Source: Solirubrobacter soli DSM 22325
GTDB taxonomy: Bacteria; Actinomycetota; Thermoleophilia; Solirubrobacterales; Solirubrobacteraceae
Assembly (NCBI RefSeq): GCF_000423665.1
Contig: NZ_AUIK01000001.1
Coordinates: 624,422-688,421 of the forward strand
DNA length: 64,000 nucleotides
Direction: 5' to 3'
Below are positions 10,777-20,019 of the stretch, piece by piece (position 1 is the first letter of the stretch; each line of letters opens with the position of its first letter). Made by a program: the position numbers and the translations under genes. The notes beneath the pieces were generated by a model. That model did no database searches. It was given only the letters and a program-made list of their open reading frames with translations, and was not told the DNA's origin.

Positions 10777-11985
10777 ATGCACATCGCCGCTCTCCTTCTC
10801 ACCGCCGCTCTGGCGGCGCCAACCGCCACCACCGGCGGCGCCGAGTCGATCACCACCGGCTCCGCGGCCGTCACGGGCACGGTGAACCCGGGCGGCGAGG
10901 CCACCACGTACCAGTTCGAGTACGGCACGTCGTCGTCCTACGGGCTGACCACGCCCGCCGTCGACGCCGGCTCCGGCTCCGCTGACGTCGCCGCCAAGGC
11001 GACGCTCCCGGGCCTCACGAACAACACGACCTACCACTACCGGCTGGTCGCGACCAACGCCACCGACGTCGCCCGCGGCGCCGACAAGACCTTCAAGACG
11101 AGCGCACCCGCCTCGGCGCCGACGATCCCGTCGCGCCGGGCGACCGCGGTGAACGCGGGCGGCGCGACCCTGACCGCCAGCGTGAACCCGAAGTCGCTGG
11201 CGACCTCCGTGCACTTCGAATACGGCACATCCACCTCCTACGGCGCCTCGACGCCCGAGCAGGCGATCGGCGCCGGGAGCGCGAACGTGGCCGTGGCCGC
11301 GCCGATCGGCGGCCTCAAGCCAGGCACCCGGTACAACTTCCGCGTCGTCGCCACGAGCGCCGCCGGCATCACCCGCTCGTCGAACAGCACCTTCACGACC
11401 TCGAAGGCCCCGACCGCCGTGGCGATCACCCCGTCGACGATCCGCCCGATCTGGGGCACCGGCCTGACGATCACCGGCTCCGTCTCGGGCGCCGGCTCGC
11501 TGCCCGTCGCGTTGGAGAAGCAGGACTGGCCCTACAGCGCGGGGTACGTCGAGATCGCTCGCACGAACGCCAACGCGAGCGGCGCGTTCAACTTCACCGT
11601 CGGCGCCCTGGTCGTCACCACCCACCTGCGCGTCGTGACCCGCACCGCCGTGCCGGTCACCAGCCCGGTCACCACCGCCTCCGTCGCGGCCAAGGTGGGC
11701 CTGAAGTCCAAGCGCCTGAAGCGCAAGCGCGTCCGCCTGGAGGGCGCGATCTGGCCCGCCGTCCCCAACGGCCGCGTCTCCCTGCAGCGCCAGACCGCGA
11801 GTGGCAAGTGGGGGTTCGTCAAGTCGGGGAAGATCTCCGCGTTGGACGTCACCCGCTCCCGCTACCGGATCTCGGCGATCTCGCGTCGCTCGCGCGCGGT
11901 GAACTACCGCGTGGTCGTGTTGGCGCGCAATGGTGGGGCGAACGTGCCGGGGACGTCGCGGACGATCACGGTGCCGGCGCGGTAG
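10777..11985 (+). CDS. Secreted Fn3-like repeat protein
   Basis: This 402-residue exported protein starts with a short signal peptide (MHIAALLLTAALAAPTA). Two Fn3-like repeats follow, each with the pattern NP-x-x-x-A-T-x-x-x-F-E-Y-G-T-S-T/S-S-Y-G (about residues 30-125 and 130-215). These resemble the NPGG-type repeats common in secreted actinobacterial proteins. The C-terminal half has a further beta-rich domain containing the basic run KSKRLKRKRVRLEG. No catalytic motif is visible, so it is probably an adhesive or structural surface protein. It is convergent with the membrane GGDEF gene, and the first composite repeat lies between them. Confidence 0.75.
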   Translation: MHIAALLLTAALAAPTATTGGAESITTGSAAVTGTVNPGGEATTYQFEYGTSSSYGLTTPAVDAGSGSADVAAKATLPGLTNNTTYHYRLVATNATDVARGADKTFKTSAPASAPTIPSRRATAVNAGGATLTASVNPKSLATSVHFEYGTSTSYGASTPEQAIGAGSANVAVAAPIGGLKPGTRYNFRVVATSAAGITRSSNSTFTTSKAPTAVAITPSTIRPIWGTGLTITGSVSGAGSLPVALEKQDWPYSAGYVEIARTNANASGAFNFTVGALVVTTHLRVVTRTAVPVTSPVTTASVAAKVGLKSKRLKRKRVRLEGAIWPAVPNGRVSLQRQTASGKWGFVKSGKISALDVTRSRYRISAISRRSRAVNYRVVVLARNGGANVPGTSRTITVPAR

Positions 11986-12018
11986 TCGTCGGGTGCCGTG
12001 GCATCTGTGGGCGGGGCT

Positions 12019-12200
12019 CGGCCTGAGGAACGTCCATCTGCACTCCGAGGGGGGTGGCCTACGTTTCGTCCCTGTACGGGGGCGAAACGTAGAACACCCC
12101 CACGAACGCGCCAGCTCGACCAGTGCGGTTTCGGTCGAGAAGCGCCGCCACCGGCGAAAGTGACCACGATCGATCTCGCACGGTCTCCGTGGACCGTAAC
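12019..12200 (+). repeat. Composite repeat module E1, copy A (variable-hairpin element)
   Basis: This 182-bp segment runs from CGGCCTGAGGAACGTCC to GGACCGTAAC and matches 23381-23560. Only one of about 37 positions differs in the left arm, and about 15 of 105 in the right arm. The centre does not match in sequence but folds perfectly: GGGGGTG (12050-12056) pairs with CACCCCC (12095-12101), and CTACGTTTCG (12059-12068) with CGAAACGTAG (12083-12092). Further hairpins are CTCGACC/GGTCGAG, and ACGGTC/GACCGT at the right end. It lies in a 386-bp gap between convergent genes, so it is not an ordinary promoter or 5' leader. It could be a non-coding RNA, a boundary or terminator element, or a selfish repeat. 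Confidence 0.8.
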
Positions 12201-12354
12201 TTGACGGTCTCCCTGCACGGCGCGGCGAGTCAGCACGGCCAGGCGCAGCGGCGGACGGCGGCACGACCGACCAGGCCGGGGCGCAGCAGCGCTCCCCCTC
12301 CCTCATTGGCTGCCTTTCCCCGAATACCGGTACGGCCCCAAAACGGCACGGCGC
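12201..12354 (-). repeat. Composite repeat module E2, copy A
   Basis: Read on the minus strand this module starts near GCGCCGTG. It then runs through GGGGAAAGGCAGCC, AATGAGGGAGGGGGAGCG and a diverged middle to AGGGAGACCGTCAAGTTAC. There it runs straight into the reverse complement of E1. The same order of motifs occurs on the plus strand at 23199-23349. Ends are well conserved and the middle is not. Possible reading frames exist, but they do not keep the same frame between copies, so I do not call a gene. Together E1 and E2 fill nearly all of the 386-bp intergenic gap; outside them (11986-12018, 12355-12371) I see nothing. Confidence 0.65.
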
Positions 12355-12371
12355 CCACCGATGCCGCGGCG

Positions 12372-13346
12372 TCACGCGGCGCGGGCGTCCTTCAAAGCGT
12401 GGAGCTCGCGGTCGAGGCTGCGCATGAGGGTGAAGCGGTCGGTGCCGTCCTGCGGGGCGACGGCGTAGGAGACGGTGAGGGAGAGCGGGCCGTCGCCCGC
12501 GTCGACCTTCAGGGCGGCGTCGCGCAGCGCGCCCACGAGGCGGTTCGCGGCGTCGGCGCCGGCGCCCGGGGCGACCAGGGCGAGCTCGTCGCCGCCGATG
12601 CGGGCGAGGCAGTCGCCGCTGCGGACGGCGGCGGAGGTGTGGGCCGCCAGCTCGCGCAGGACGCGGTCGCCGGTGGTGTGGCCGAAGCGGTCGTTGATCT
12701 GCTTGAAGTGGTCGACGTCGGCGAGCAGGAGGGTGAAGCGCTCGCCGGTGGACAGCGCATGCGTGAGCGCCTCGTCGAAGGCGCGGCGGTTCGCCAGGCC
12801 GGTCAGCGGGTCGACGCGGGCCATGCGGTGCTGGTGACGCTCGGCGTTGACCAGGCGGCGCTTGAGGAACTGGATCGTGGCCACGAGGCCGGCGTAGGCG
12901 ACCGCGTAGGCCATCGTGCGCCCGACGAGCAGGTGCTGGGCTCCTCCCGGTGAGGTGACGAGCGGCGAGGCGTAGGTGGCGATCTCCATCACCGCGAGCG
13001 GCCACGCGTAGTGCGGCGGGAAGAAGTAGGCCACGTAGAGCATCGGCAGCACGAGCATCGGGCCCATGTAGGCGTCCGCGCCGCCGGTCAGCCAGAGCGC
13101 CGCGCAGACCAGGGGCTGCAAGAGGACGACCGCGATCGCGTGCCGGCCGATCGACGCGCGCTCCCACGGGATCGTCCGCGTGACGCAGGCGACGGAGTAG
13201 ACGACGGTCAGCGCGACGAGGCCCCAGAACCACGCGTCGTGGTCCGAAGGGGCGTCGGGCAGCAGCCGCCCGGCGACGGCCACGACGGCTCCGGCCAGCC
13301 AGAGCCAGCCTGAAACCGGTCCCATGAGGTGGCGTTCCGACTCCAC
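12372..13346 (-). CDS. Membrane GGDEF diguanylate cyclase, last gene of the glgE-glgB block
   Basis: This is a 324-residue protein with about six hydrophobic membrane segments in residues 8-165, then a GGDEF domain. The GGDEF domain has DPLTGLANRRAFDEAL, ADVDHFKQINDRFGH and the active-site variant IGGDEL near residue 252. GGDEL still has the residues needed for diguanylate cyclase activity. An in-frame ATG seven codons in is an alternative start. The gene begins 18 bp after the glgB stop on the same strand, so it is very likely co-transcribed with the alpha-glucan genes. This suggests a cyclic di-GMP link to storage-glucan metabolism. Confidence 0.9.
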   Translation of the reverse strand: MESERHLMGPVSGWLWLAGAVVAVAGRLLPDAPSDHDAWFWGLVALTVVYSVACVTRTIPWERASIGRHAIAVVLLQPLVCAALWLTGGADAYMGPMLVLPMLYVAYFFPPHYAWPLAVMEIATYASPLVTSPGGAQHLLVGRTMAYAVAYAGLVATIQFLKRRLVNAERHQHRMARVDPLTGLANRRAFDEALTHALSTGERFTLLLADVDHFKQINDRFGHTTGDRVLRELAAHTSAAVRSGDCLARIGGDELALVAPGAGADAANRLVGALRDAALKVDAGDGPLSLTVSYAVAPQDGTDRFTLMRSLDRELHALKDARAA

Positions 13347-13364
13347 CTCCTCTGAATCGACCGA

Positions 13365-15542
13365 TCAGTCGGTTTCTTCAGGCACCAGCCACAGCGCCGC
13401 GAGCGGCGGGAGCGTCACCTCTGCGGAGTAGTACTGGCCGTGCCAGCCGACCGCCTCGGCCTCGAAGCCGCCCATGTTCCCCACGCCGGACCCGCCGTAG
13501 TAGGCCGCGTCGCTGTTGACGGCCTCGCGCCAGCGCCCGCCGCGCGGGAGCCCGATCCGGTAGTTGGTCCGCACCGCGGGCGAGAAGTTGCCGACGAACA
13601 GCGCCACCCGCTCAGCGTCGCGCGTCCGGCGCGCGAAGGCGACCACGTTGTCGTCGGCCGCGTTGGCCTCGGTCCACCAGAACCCGGTGCCGTCGAAGTC
13701 CATCTCCCACAGCGCCGGCTCGGCCTTGTAGGCGCGGTTCAGGTCCCGCACGAGCGACTGGATGCCGGCGTGCTCGGGGTTCTCCAGCAGGTGCCAGTCC
13801 AGCGAGCGGTTCTCGCTCCACTCGGCCTCCTGGCCGAACTCCTGGCCCATGAAGAGCAGCTTCTTGCCCGGGTGCGCCCACATGTAGGCGTACAGCGCCC
13901 GCAGGTTCGCGAGCTTCTGCCAGCGGTCGCCCGGCATCTTGGTCAAGAGCGACCCCTTGCCGTGCACGACCTCGTCGTGCGAGAGCGGCAGGATGAAGTT
14001 CTCCGTGAACGCGTAGACCAGCGAGAAGGTCAGCTCGTGGTGGTGGTAGCGCCGGTAGATCGGATCGTGCTCGAAGTACGCGAGCGTGTCGTGCATCCAG
14101 CCCATGTTCCACTTGAAGCCGAACCCGAGCCCGCCCAGGTACGTGGGCCGTGAGACGCCCGGCCAGGCCGTCGACTCCTCGGCCGCCGAGATCACGCCCG
14201 GCTCGCGGGCGTGGATGACCTCGTTGAACTCCTTCAGGAACCCGACCGCGTCCAGATCCTCGTTCCCGCCGTACTGGTTCGGGACCCACTCGCCCTCGTT
14301 GCGCGAGTAGTCGAGGTAGAGCATCGAGGCGACCGCGTCGACGCGGATGCCGTCGGCGTGGAACTCCTGCAGCCAGAACAGGGCGTTGGAGACCAGGAAG
14401 TTGCGGACCTCGTGGCGCCCGTAGTTGAAGACGAGCGTCCCCCAGTCCGGGTGGGCGCCGCGGCGCGGGTCCGCGTGCTCGTACAGGGCGGTGCCGTCGA
14501 AGCGCGCCAGCGCGAAGTCGTCGCGCGGGAAGTGCGCCGGAACCCAGTCGAGGATCACGCCGATCCCGTTCTGGTGCACGCGGTCGACGAACTCGCGGAA
14601 GTCGTCGGCCGAGCCGAACCGCGGCGTCGGCGCGAAGTAGCCCGTCACCTGGTAGCCCCACGAGCCCGTGAACGGGTGCGCCATCACCGGCAGCAGCTCG
14701 ATGTGGGTGAAGCCCATGTCCTTGGCGTAGGCGCTCAGCTCGTCCGCCAGCTCCAGGTAGGTGAGCGCGCGGTTGCCCTCGAGCGGGTTCAGCCGCCAGG
14801 AGCCGAGATGGACCTCGTAGATCGACATCGGCCCGTCCAGCGCCGTCGATTTGGCCCGCTCGGCGAGCCATTCCGCGTCGCCCCACTCATGCTTGGCCGC
14901 GCTGACGACCGACGCCGTCTTGGGCGGGAGCTCGGTCTCGAACGCGACCGGGTCGGCCTTGAGGCGGATCTCGCCGTCCTGGGCGAGGATCTCGTACTTG
15001 TACCGGGCGCCCTCGCCCACACCGGGCAGGAACAGCTCCCAGATGCCGGACGAGCCGAGCGAGCGCATCGGGTGGATGCGCCCGTCCCAGTAGTTGAAGT
15101 CCCCGACCACGGACACCGCCCGCGCGGACGGTGCCCAGACGGCGAACGCCGTGCCCACGACGCCGTCGACCTCGCGGACGTGGGCGCCCAGGCGCTCCCA
15201 CAACTCCTCGTGGCGCCCCTCGCCCAGCAGGTGGACGTCGAGCTCGCCGATCGTGGGCAGGAAGCGGTACGGGTCGTCGATCGTGATCGTGCCGGACTCG
15301 CCGTAGTCGACCTCGAGCTGGTACGCGTAGGGCAGCTTCACGCCCTTGACGTGACCCTCGAACACGCCGCCCGGGTGGACCTGCTCGAGCGTCTCGTGGG
15401 TTCCGTCCGGGCCGACGAGCTCGACCTTCGCCGCCGCCGGGCGGAACGTGCGGATGACCACAGACCCGTTGTCCGGATGTGCCCCGAGGTAGGCGTGCGG
15501 GTTTGCGTGCTGGCGGGCGATCAGTTGGTCGGCGTCACTCAT
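13365..15542 (-). CDS. glgB: 1,4-alpha-glucan branching enzyme
   Basis: GlgB cuts alpha-1,4 chains and re-attaches them by alpha-1,6 links. It is a 725-residue GH13 protein of normal length. It has an N-terminal CBM48-like domain (HANPHAYLGAHPDNGSVVIR), a second CBM48 (GTAFAVWAPSARAVSVVGDFN) and a catalytic barrel. Catalytic motifs are GIRVDAVASMLYLDYSR with the nucleophile near 402, SAAEESTAWPGVSRP with the acid/base Glu near 452 and LSHDEVVHGKGSL near 522. In the GlgE pathway it branches the linear maltosyl polymer made by GlgE, the gene product four genes upstream in the same block. Confidence 0.96.
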   Translation of the reverse strand: MSDADQLIARQHANPHAYLGAHPDNGSVVIRTFRPAAAKVELVGPDGTHETLEQVHPGGVFEGHVKGVKLPYAYQLEVDYGESGTITIDDPYRFLPTIGELDVHLLGEGRHEELWERLGAHVREVDGVVGTAFAVWAPSARAVSVVGDFNYWDGRIHPMRSLGSSGIWELFLPGVGEGARYKYEILAQDGEIRLKADPVAFETELPPKTASVVSAAKHEWGDAEWLAERAKSTALDGPMSIYEVHLGSWRLNPLEGNRALTYLELADELSAYAKDMGFTHIELLPVMAHPFTGSWGYQVTGYFAPTPRFGSADDFREFVDRVHQNGIGVILDWVPAHFPRDDFALARFDGTALYEHADPRRGAHPDWGTLVFNYGRHEVRNFLVSNALFWLQEFHADGIRVDAVASMLYLDYSRNEGEWVPNQYGGNEDLDAVGFLKEFNEVIHAREPGVISAAEESTAWPGVSRPTYLGGLGFGFKWNMGWMHDTLAYFEHDPIYRRYHHHELTFSLVYAFTENFILPLSHDEVVHGKGSLLTKMPGDRWQKLANLRALYAYMWAHPGKKLLFMGQEFGQEAEWSENRSLDWHLLENPEHAGIQSLVRDLNRAYKAEPALWEMDFDGTGFWWTEANAADDNVVAFARRTRDAERVALFVGNFSPAVRTNYRIGLPRGGRWREAVNSDAAYYGGSGVGNMGGFEAEAVGWHGQYYSAEVTLPPLAALWLVPEETD

Positions 15543-15597
15543 GTCTGGTCGATGCCTTCCCTGTCCGGCGGACTTGCAAGCCCAATTTCGGGCGAGT

Positions 15598-16908
15598 CTA
15601 CGCTTTCAACGTCACCGTCCGCGACACGCCCCCGCCGTTGACCGTCAACGTGACGCTGCGCAGCTTGGCCAGCCGCTTCGCCGCCTGCTTCGTGAACTTC
15701 AGCCGCACGTCGGCGCCGGCCTTGGCGCTCCCGGAGGCGACGGTCATCGCCTTCTTGCCCAGCTTGGCCTTGCGCGCGACGGACTTCGAGATGCTCGCGG
15801 TGACCTTGACCGTGCCCGGCACGCCCGTGACCTTCACGACGAGCCCGCTCTTGAGCGCGGCCTTGAGCTTGGCGCCGTTGACGCTCAGCGCCGGCTTGAC
15901 GGCGGGCGGCGGGGTCGGCGTCGGCGACGGCGTCGGAGTGGGCGTCGGCGTGACGCGCGGCTGCGGGTTCACGTCGGCCGGGCCCCAGTCGGGCTCCGAG
16001 CCACCCGCGATGAACTCCTTCCACGCCCACTTGTCGCAGTCCGCGTCGCTCGCGGGATGCTCGCCCGCGATCTCCAGGCCGAAGCTGTCGGCGACCACGA
16101 GCCGCCGGCCGTCCGGCGCCCACGACGGGCCGCCGAACTTCTCGTCCTTGCTCGTCAGGCACATCATCGTCGGGACGGCCGGGGGCGCCGCGCCGACCTT
16201 CAGCGTGAGCAGCCGCGTGTCGGCGCCGTAGCCGCGCAGGACCGCGAGCATGTCGCCCTGGCGGTTGAGCTCGGCGTCGTCGAGGTCCGTGCTGTTCGCC
16301 TGCCCCACGAGGTCCTGGTCGTCGAACCAGTGCACGTCGGTGGTGCCGGGCCCGAGGTCGTGCGTGTTGACCTGGTGCAGGTAGCCGGCCGACGAGAGCG
16401 TCCGCGTGTTGCCCACCCACGACGGATTGCGGGTGAAGAGGTTGCCCGACAGCTGCTCCGGCGGGGTCAGGTGGTCCGCCGCCGTGTAGCCCGTGGCATA
16501 GCGCGCGCCGCAGCTCGCGCCGATCGGGCACGAGTACGAGACGAACGTGTACCCGATCTTTGTCCCGTCCGGCGAGATGGCGACGTCGACAGGGACTCCG
16601 TCGAGCGGGTGCGAGATCGAGTCCATCAGCGGCGCCGGGTCGAGCTCGTTGATGACCTCGCCGTTCTGGCGCAGCCGCACGATCTTCGTGCCCTTGGAGA
16701 CGGCGATCGTCCCATCGTCCGCCTGCGACGGCGACAGGTACGGATGCTCATACGACCCGTCCGTGGTCACCTGCGTGAGCTTGGAGCCGTCCGGGCTCAC
16801 CAGCCACACGTTGTAGTCCTTCACAAACACGATCGAGTCGGCGCTCGCGACCGCGGGGGCGGCGAGTACAGCGGCCGAGACGGCCAGCGCGAGGAATCCC
16901 TTCTTCAT
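15598..16908 (-). CDS. Secreted PD40/TolB-like beta-propeller protein inside the glgE-glgB block
   Basis: This 436-residue exported protein starts at the ATG at 16908, which gives an ideal signal peptide (MKKGFLALAVSAAVLAAPAVASA). The mature part begins DSIVFVKDYNVWLVSPDG and has several PD40-type blades (AISPDGTKIGY, SWAPDGRRLVVAD, EPDWGPADV). A Pro/Thr linker (TPTPTPTPSPTPTP) and a beta-rich C-terminal domain with many Lys follow. No enzymatic motif is visible. It is paralogous to the protein at 57935-59218 (same DSI start, blade motif, linker and Lys-rich tail). Why a secreted protein sits between mak and glgB is unclear; gaps to both neighbours are about 50 bp. Confidence 0.8.
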   Translation of the reverse strand: MKKGFLALAVSAAVLAAPAVASADSIVFVKDYNVWLVSPDGSKLTQVTTDGSYEHPYLSPSQADDGTIAVSKGTKIVRLRQNGEVINELDPAPLMDSISHPLDGVPVDVAISPDGTKIGYTFVSYSCPIGASCGARYATGYTAADHLTPPEQLSGNLFTRNPSWVGNTRTLSSAGYLHQVNTHDLGPGTTDVHWFDDQDLVGQANSTDLDDAELNRQGDMLAVLRGYGADTRLLTLKVGAAPPAVPTMMCLTSKDEKFGGPSWAPDGRRLVVADSFGLEIAGEHPASDADCDKWAWKEFIAGGSEPDWGPADVNPQPRVTPTPTPTPSPTPTPPPAVKPALSVNGAKLKAALKSGLVVKVTGVPGTVKVTASISKSVARKAKLGKKAMTVASGSAKAGADVRLKFTKQAAKRLAKLRSVTLTVNGGGVSRTVTLKA

Positions 16909-16957
16909 AGCGGCGGACGGTACGTCCGGACCGCCACGTCTCAAATCAGGGAGTCCC

Positions 16958-18343
16958 CTAGTCCGCGTCGAGCAGCCGGACGATGCCCGCGACGGGGATC
17001 GGCACCCAGTCGGGGCGGTTGTTGAGCTCGTAGCGCAGTTCGTACACGGCCTTCTCGGTCTCGAACACCGCTAAGAGCTGGTCCGTGGCCTGCTGGCCGG
17101 GTGGGAGCAGCGAGCCGTCCACGGCTTCGTAGTACTTCTCGAGGAACCGTTCGCGGGCGCGTTCCTCCCAACCATCCGGTGCGTCCATGCCGCGCAGCAG
17201 CTTCGCCCCCGCGGTGACGTAGGAGAACGAGCGCAGCATCCCGGCCACGTCGCGCAGCGGCGAGCGCTTCAGCCGCCGCTCCGGCAGCGGCCGCGCCGGC
17301 TCGCCCTCGAAGTCGAGGACCACCCAGCCGCGGTCGCCGAGCATCGTCTGGCCGAGGTGCAGGTCGCCGTGGGTGCGGATGACCTTGCCGCCCGCGTTGA
17401 CGTGCGACAGGGCGGCGAGCTTCTCGCGCACGTCCTGGCCGCGGCCGCGGATCGGCGCGCAGGCCTCGGTCTCCGGCAGGTCGAGGAAGACGCGCTCGAT
17501 CTGCTCGTCGACGTCGGCGGTCAGGATCGCCAGCGCCTCCATCGACGGCTCGTCCGGCGAGAACGCCGGGTCGGAGTTGTCCGAGCCCAGCGCCGAGTGC
17601 AGCTCGCCGATCACCGTGCCGAGCGCCGCGAGCTTGTCGAGCAGCCCCTCGGGGTCAGAGACGAGCTCGTCCAGCGCCAGCTCCCACCCGTCGCGGAAGC
17701 CGAGCAGGAACTCCTGCAGGATGCCCAGCGTGGCGTCGATCAGGCGCCCCTCGACCTCGTACCACCCGGCCAGCGAGGCGATGTGCGGGAACCCATGCGC
17801 GGAAAGGAAGCGCAGCAGCTCGAGCTCCGGGTTCACGCCAGGCTCGATCTTGCGGAACGCCTTCAGGATCAGCTCGTCGCCGAAGACGATCGAGGAGTTG
17901 GACTGCTCGACGCCGACGGGCCGCACGTCCACGGGGGCGGCGGGGGCGGTGTCCGCGGTCGCGTTCGGCGCCCAGCGGAAGATGAACTCGTCCTGGCCGA
18001 CCTGGAACTCGCTGTTGGAGCGCATCCGGTGCAGCAGCTCGCGCCCGGCGGCGGGGTCGGCGAGGGCGTCGTAGACGGTCCAGCCGTCGGCCTCGGCGAT
18101 CACCCGCTCGTCCCAGCCCTCCTCGGCCGGACGCAGCCCCAACGGCACCTGGTACGTCTCGTGCGTGCCGGTGGGGAAGCGCGCCTCGACCAGGCACAGC
18201 AGGAGCATCGGGGACTCCTCGCGCAGGGTCACGCTGTCGACGATCTCGATCTGTGAGACCTCGCGCGTCTTGGACGCGAACCAGCGCTGCGCGACGATCC
18301 AGTCGTTGAGGGCCTGCTCGTCGAGGGTTGAGAGGTCGATCAT
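16958..18343 (-). CDS. mak: Maltokinase (maltose-1-phosphate forming)
   Basis: Mak phosphorylates maltose at C1 with ATP to give maltose-1-phosphate, the donor for GlgE. This 461-residue protein has the N-terminal cap motif [16 protein letters not shown]. The kinase fold follows, with the catalytic loop [11 protein letters not shown] near residue 327 and the metal-binding [16 protein letters not shown] near 343. The C-terminal [21 protein letters not shown] is also typical. It is a separate gene, not fused to TreS as in some bacteria. Its ATG overlaps the treS stop (ATGA), matching the known TreS-Mak complex in which the two products act together. Confidence 0.95.
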   Translation of the reverse strand: MIDLSTLDEQALNDWIVAQRWFASKTREVSQIEIVDSVTLREESPMLLLCLVEARFPTGTHETYQVPLGLRPAEEGWDERVIAEADGWTVYDALADPAAGRELLHRMRSNSEFQVGQDEFIFRWAPNATADTAPAAPVDVRPVGVEQSNSSIVFGDELILKAFRKIEPGVNPELELLRFLSAHGFPHIASLAGWYEVEGRLIDATLGILQEFLLGFRDGWELALDELVSDPEGLLDKLAALGTVIGELHSALGSDNSDPAFSPDEPSMEALAILTADVDEQIERVFLDLPETEACAPIRGRGQDVREKLAALSHVNAGGKVIRTHGDLHLGQTMLGDRGWVVLDFEGEPARPLPERRLKRSPLRDVAGMLRSFSYVTAGAKLLRGMDAPDGWEERARERFLEKYYEAVDGSLLPPGQQATDQLLAVFETEKAVYELRYELNNRPDWVPIPVAGIVRLLDAD

Positions 18344-20019
18344 TCAGGCTCGTCCTTCACGAGCTGGAACCAATAGAAACCCCGCGGTGCGAGCGTGAGC
18401 AGGTACGGCAGCTCGCCGATGCGCGGGAAGCGCGAGCGCCCGAAGATCTCGACGGGCGAGTAGCCCTTGTACGCGGAGAGGTCCAGCTCGACGGCCTGCG
18501 CGGAGCGCGCGAGGTTGTGCACGCAGAGCATCACGTCGCCCTCGTACGTGCGGATGTGGGCGAAGATCCGGCTGTTGGACGGCTTCTGCGGCTCATACGT
18601 GCCGAGGCCGAAGACCGGGTGCTCCTTGCGCAGCGAGATGAACCGCCGCAGCCAGCGCAGCAGCGAGTAGGGCGTGCGCATCTGCGCCTCGACGTTGACC
18701 GCCTGGAAGCCGTAGACCGGGTCCATCAGCGGTGGCGCGTAGAGCTGGGCGAAGTCGGCGCGCGAGAACCCGCCGTTGCGATCCGACGTCCACTGCATCG
18801 GCGTCCGCACGCCGTCGCGGTCGCCGAGGTAGACGTTGTCGCCCATCATGATCTCGTCGCCGTAGTACAGGACCGGCGAGCCGGGCAGGCTGAAGAGGAT
18901 CGCGTGCAGCAGCTCGATCTCGTCGCGCCCCGCGTCCAGCAGCGGCGCGAGTCGCCGGCGGATGCCCACGTTGATCTTCATCCGCGGGTCCTTGGCGTAC
19001 TCGGCGTACATGTAGTCCCGCTCCTCGTCGGTGACCATCTCGAGCGTCAGCTCGTCGTGGTTGCGCAGGAACAGGCCCCACTGGCAGTTGTCCGGGATGT
19101 CGGGGGTCTGGGCGAGGATCTCGTAGATCGGGTTGGCCTCCTCGCGGCGCACCGCCATGAACATGCGCGGCATCACCGGGAAGTGGAACGCCATGTGGCA
19201 CTCGTCGCCGTCGCCGAAGTACTCGACGACGTCCGCCGGCCACTGGTTGGCCTCGGCCAGCAGCACGCGGTCCGGGTAGTTGGCCTCGATCTCCGCCCGC
19301 ACCCGCTTGAGATACGCGTGGGTCTCCGGCAGGTTCTCGCCGTTGGTCCCGTCGCGCTCGTAGAGGTACGGGACGGCGTCGAGCCGGAAGCCATCCATCC
19401 CGAGGTCCAGCCAGAAGCGCAGGACCTCGAGCATCGCCTCCTGGACCTCGGGGTTGTCGAAGTTGAGGTCCGGCTGGTGCGAGAAGAAGCGGTGCCAGAA
19501 GTACGCGCCCGCCTGGTCGTCCCAGGTCCAGTTGGAGGTCTCGGTGTCGGTGAAGATGATCCGGGCCTCGGTGTAGCGGTCCGGCGTGTCGGACCAGACG
19601 TACCAGTCGCGCTTGGGGCTCTCCGGCGAGGAGCGGGCCTCCTGGAACCACGGGTGATCGCTCGACGTGTGGTTCATGACGAGGTCGGCGATCACGCGGA
19701 TGCCGCGCTGGTGTGCGGCCTCGATGAAGTCGCGGACGTCGTCGACGGTCCCGTAGTCGGGCTGGATCTGGAAGAAGTCCGCGATGTCGTAGCCGCCGTC
19801 GCGCAGCGGGGACTTGAAGAACGGCAGCAGCCAGATGCAGTCCACGCCCAGCCACTGCAGGTAGTCGAGCTTCTCGGTCAGGCCGCGGAAGTCGCCGGAG
19901 CCGTCCCCGTTGGCGTCGAAGAACGCGCGGGTGTGGATCTCGTAGAAGACCGCGGTCTTGAACCAGAGGGGCTGGGCCTCGAACCAATGGCCCGGGTCGT
20001 TGCGCGTGCCTGCCGCCAC
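18340..20019 (-). CDS. treS: Trehalose synthase (maltose alpha-D-glucosyltransferase)
   Basis: TreS interconverts trehalose and maltose and feeds maltose to Mak. It is a 559-residue GH13 enzyme with [58 protein letters not shown] with the nucleophile near 213, LLAEANQWP with the Glu near 256 and [12 protein letters not shown] near 322. It keeps the [15 protein letters not shown] motif of the family. The start is a GTG whose G is the last base of the glgE stop codon (TAGTG), so translation is coupled. The C-terminal beta domain is complete. Confidence 0.96.
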   Translation of the reverse strand: MAAGTRNDPGHWFEAQPLWFKTAVFYEIHTRAFFDANGDGSGDFRGLTEKLDYLQWLGVDCIWLLPFFKSPLRDGGYDIADFFQIQPDYGTVDDVRDFIEAAHQRGIRVIADLVMNHTSSDHPWFQEARSSPESPKRDWYVWSDTPDRYTEARIIFTDTETSNWTWDDQAGAYFWHRFFSHQPDLNFDNPEVQEAMLEVLRFWLDLGMDGFRLDAVPYLYERDGTNGENLPETHAYLKRVRAEIEANYPDRVLLAEANQWPADVVEYFGDGDECHMAFHFPVMPRMFMAVRREEANPIYEILAQTPDIPDNCQWGLFLRNHDELTLEMVTDEERDYMYAEYAKDPRMKINVGIRRRLAPLLDAGRDEIELLHAILFSLPGSPVLYYGDEIMMGDNVYLGDRDGVRTPMQWTSDRNGGFSRADFAQLYAPPLMDPVYGFQAVNVEAQMRTPYSLLRWLRRFISLRKEHPVFGLGTYEPQKPSNSRIFAHIRTYEGDVMLCVHNLARSAQAVELDLSAYKGYSPVEIFGRSRFPRIGELPYLLTLAPRGFYWFQLVKDEPE

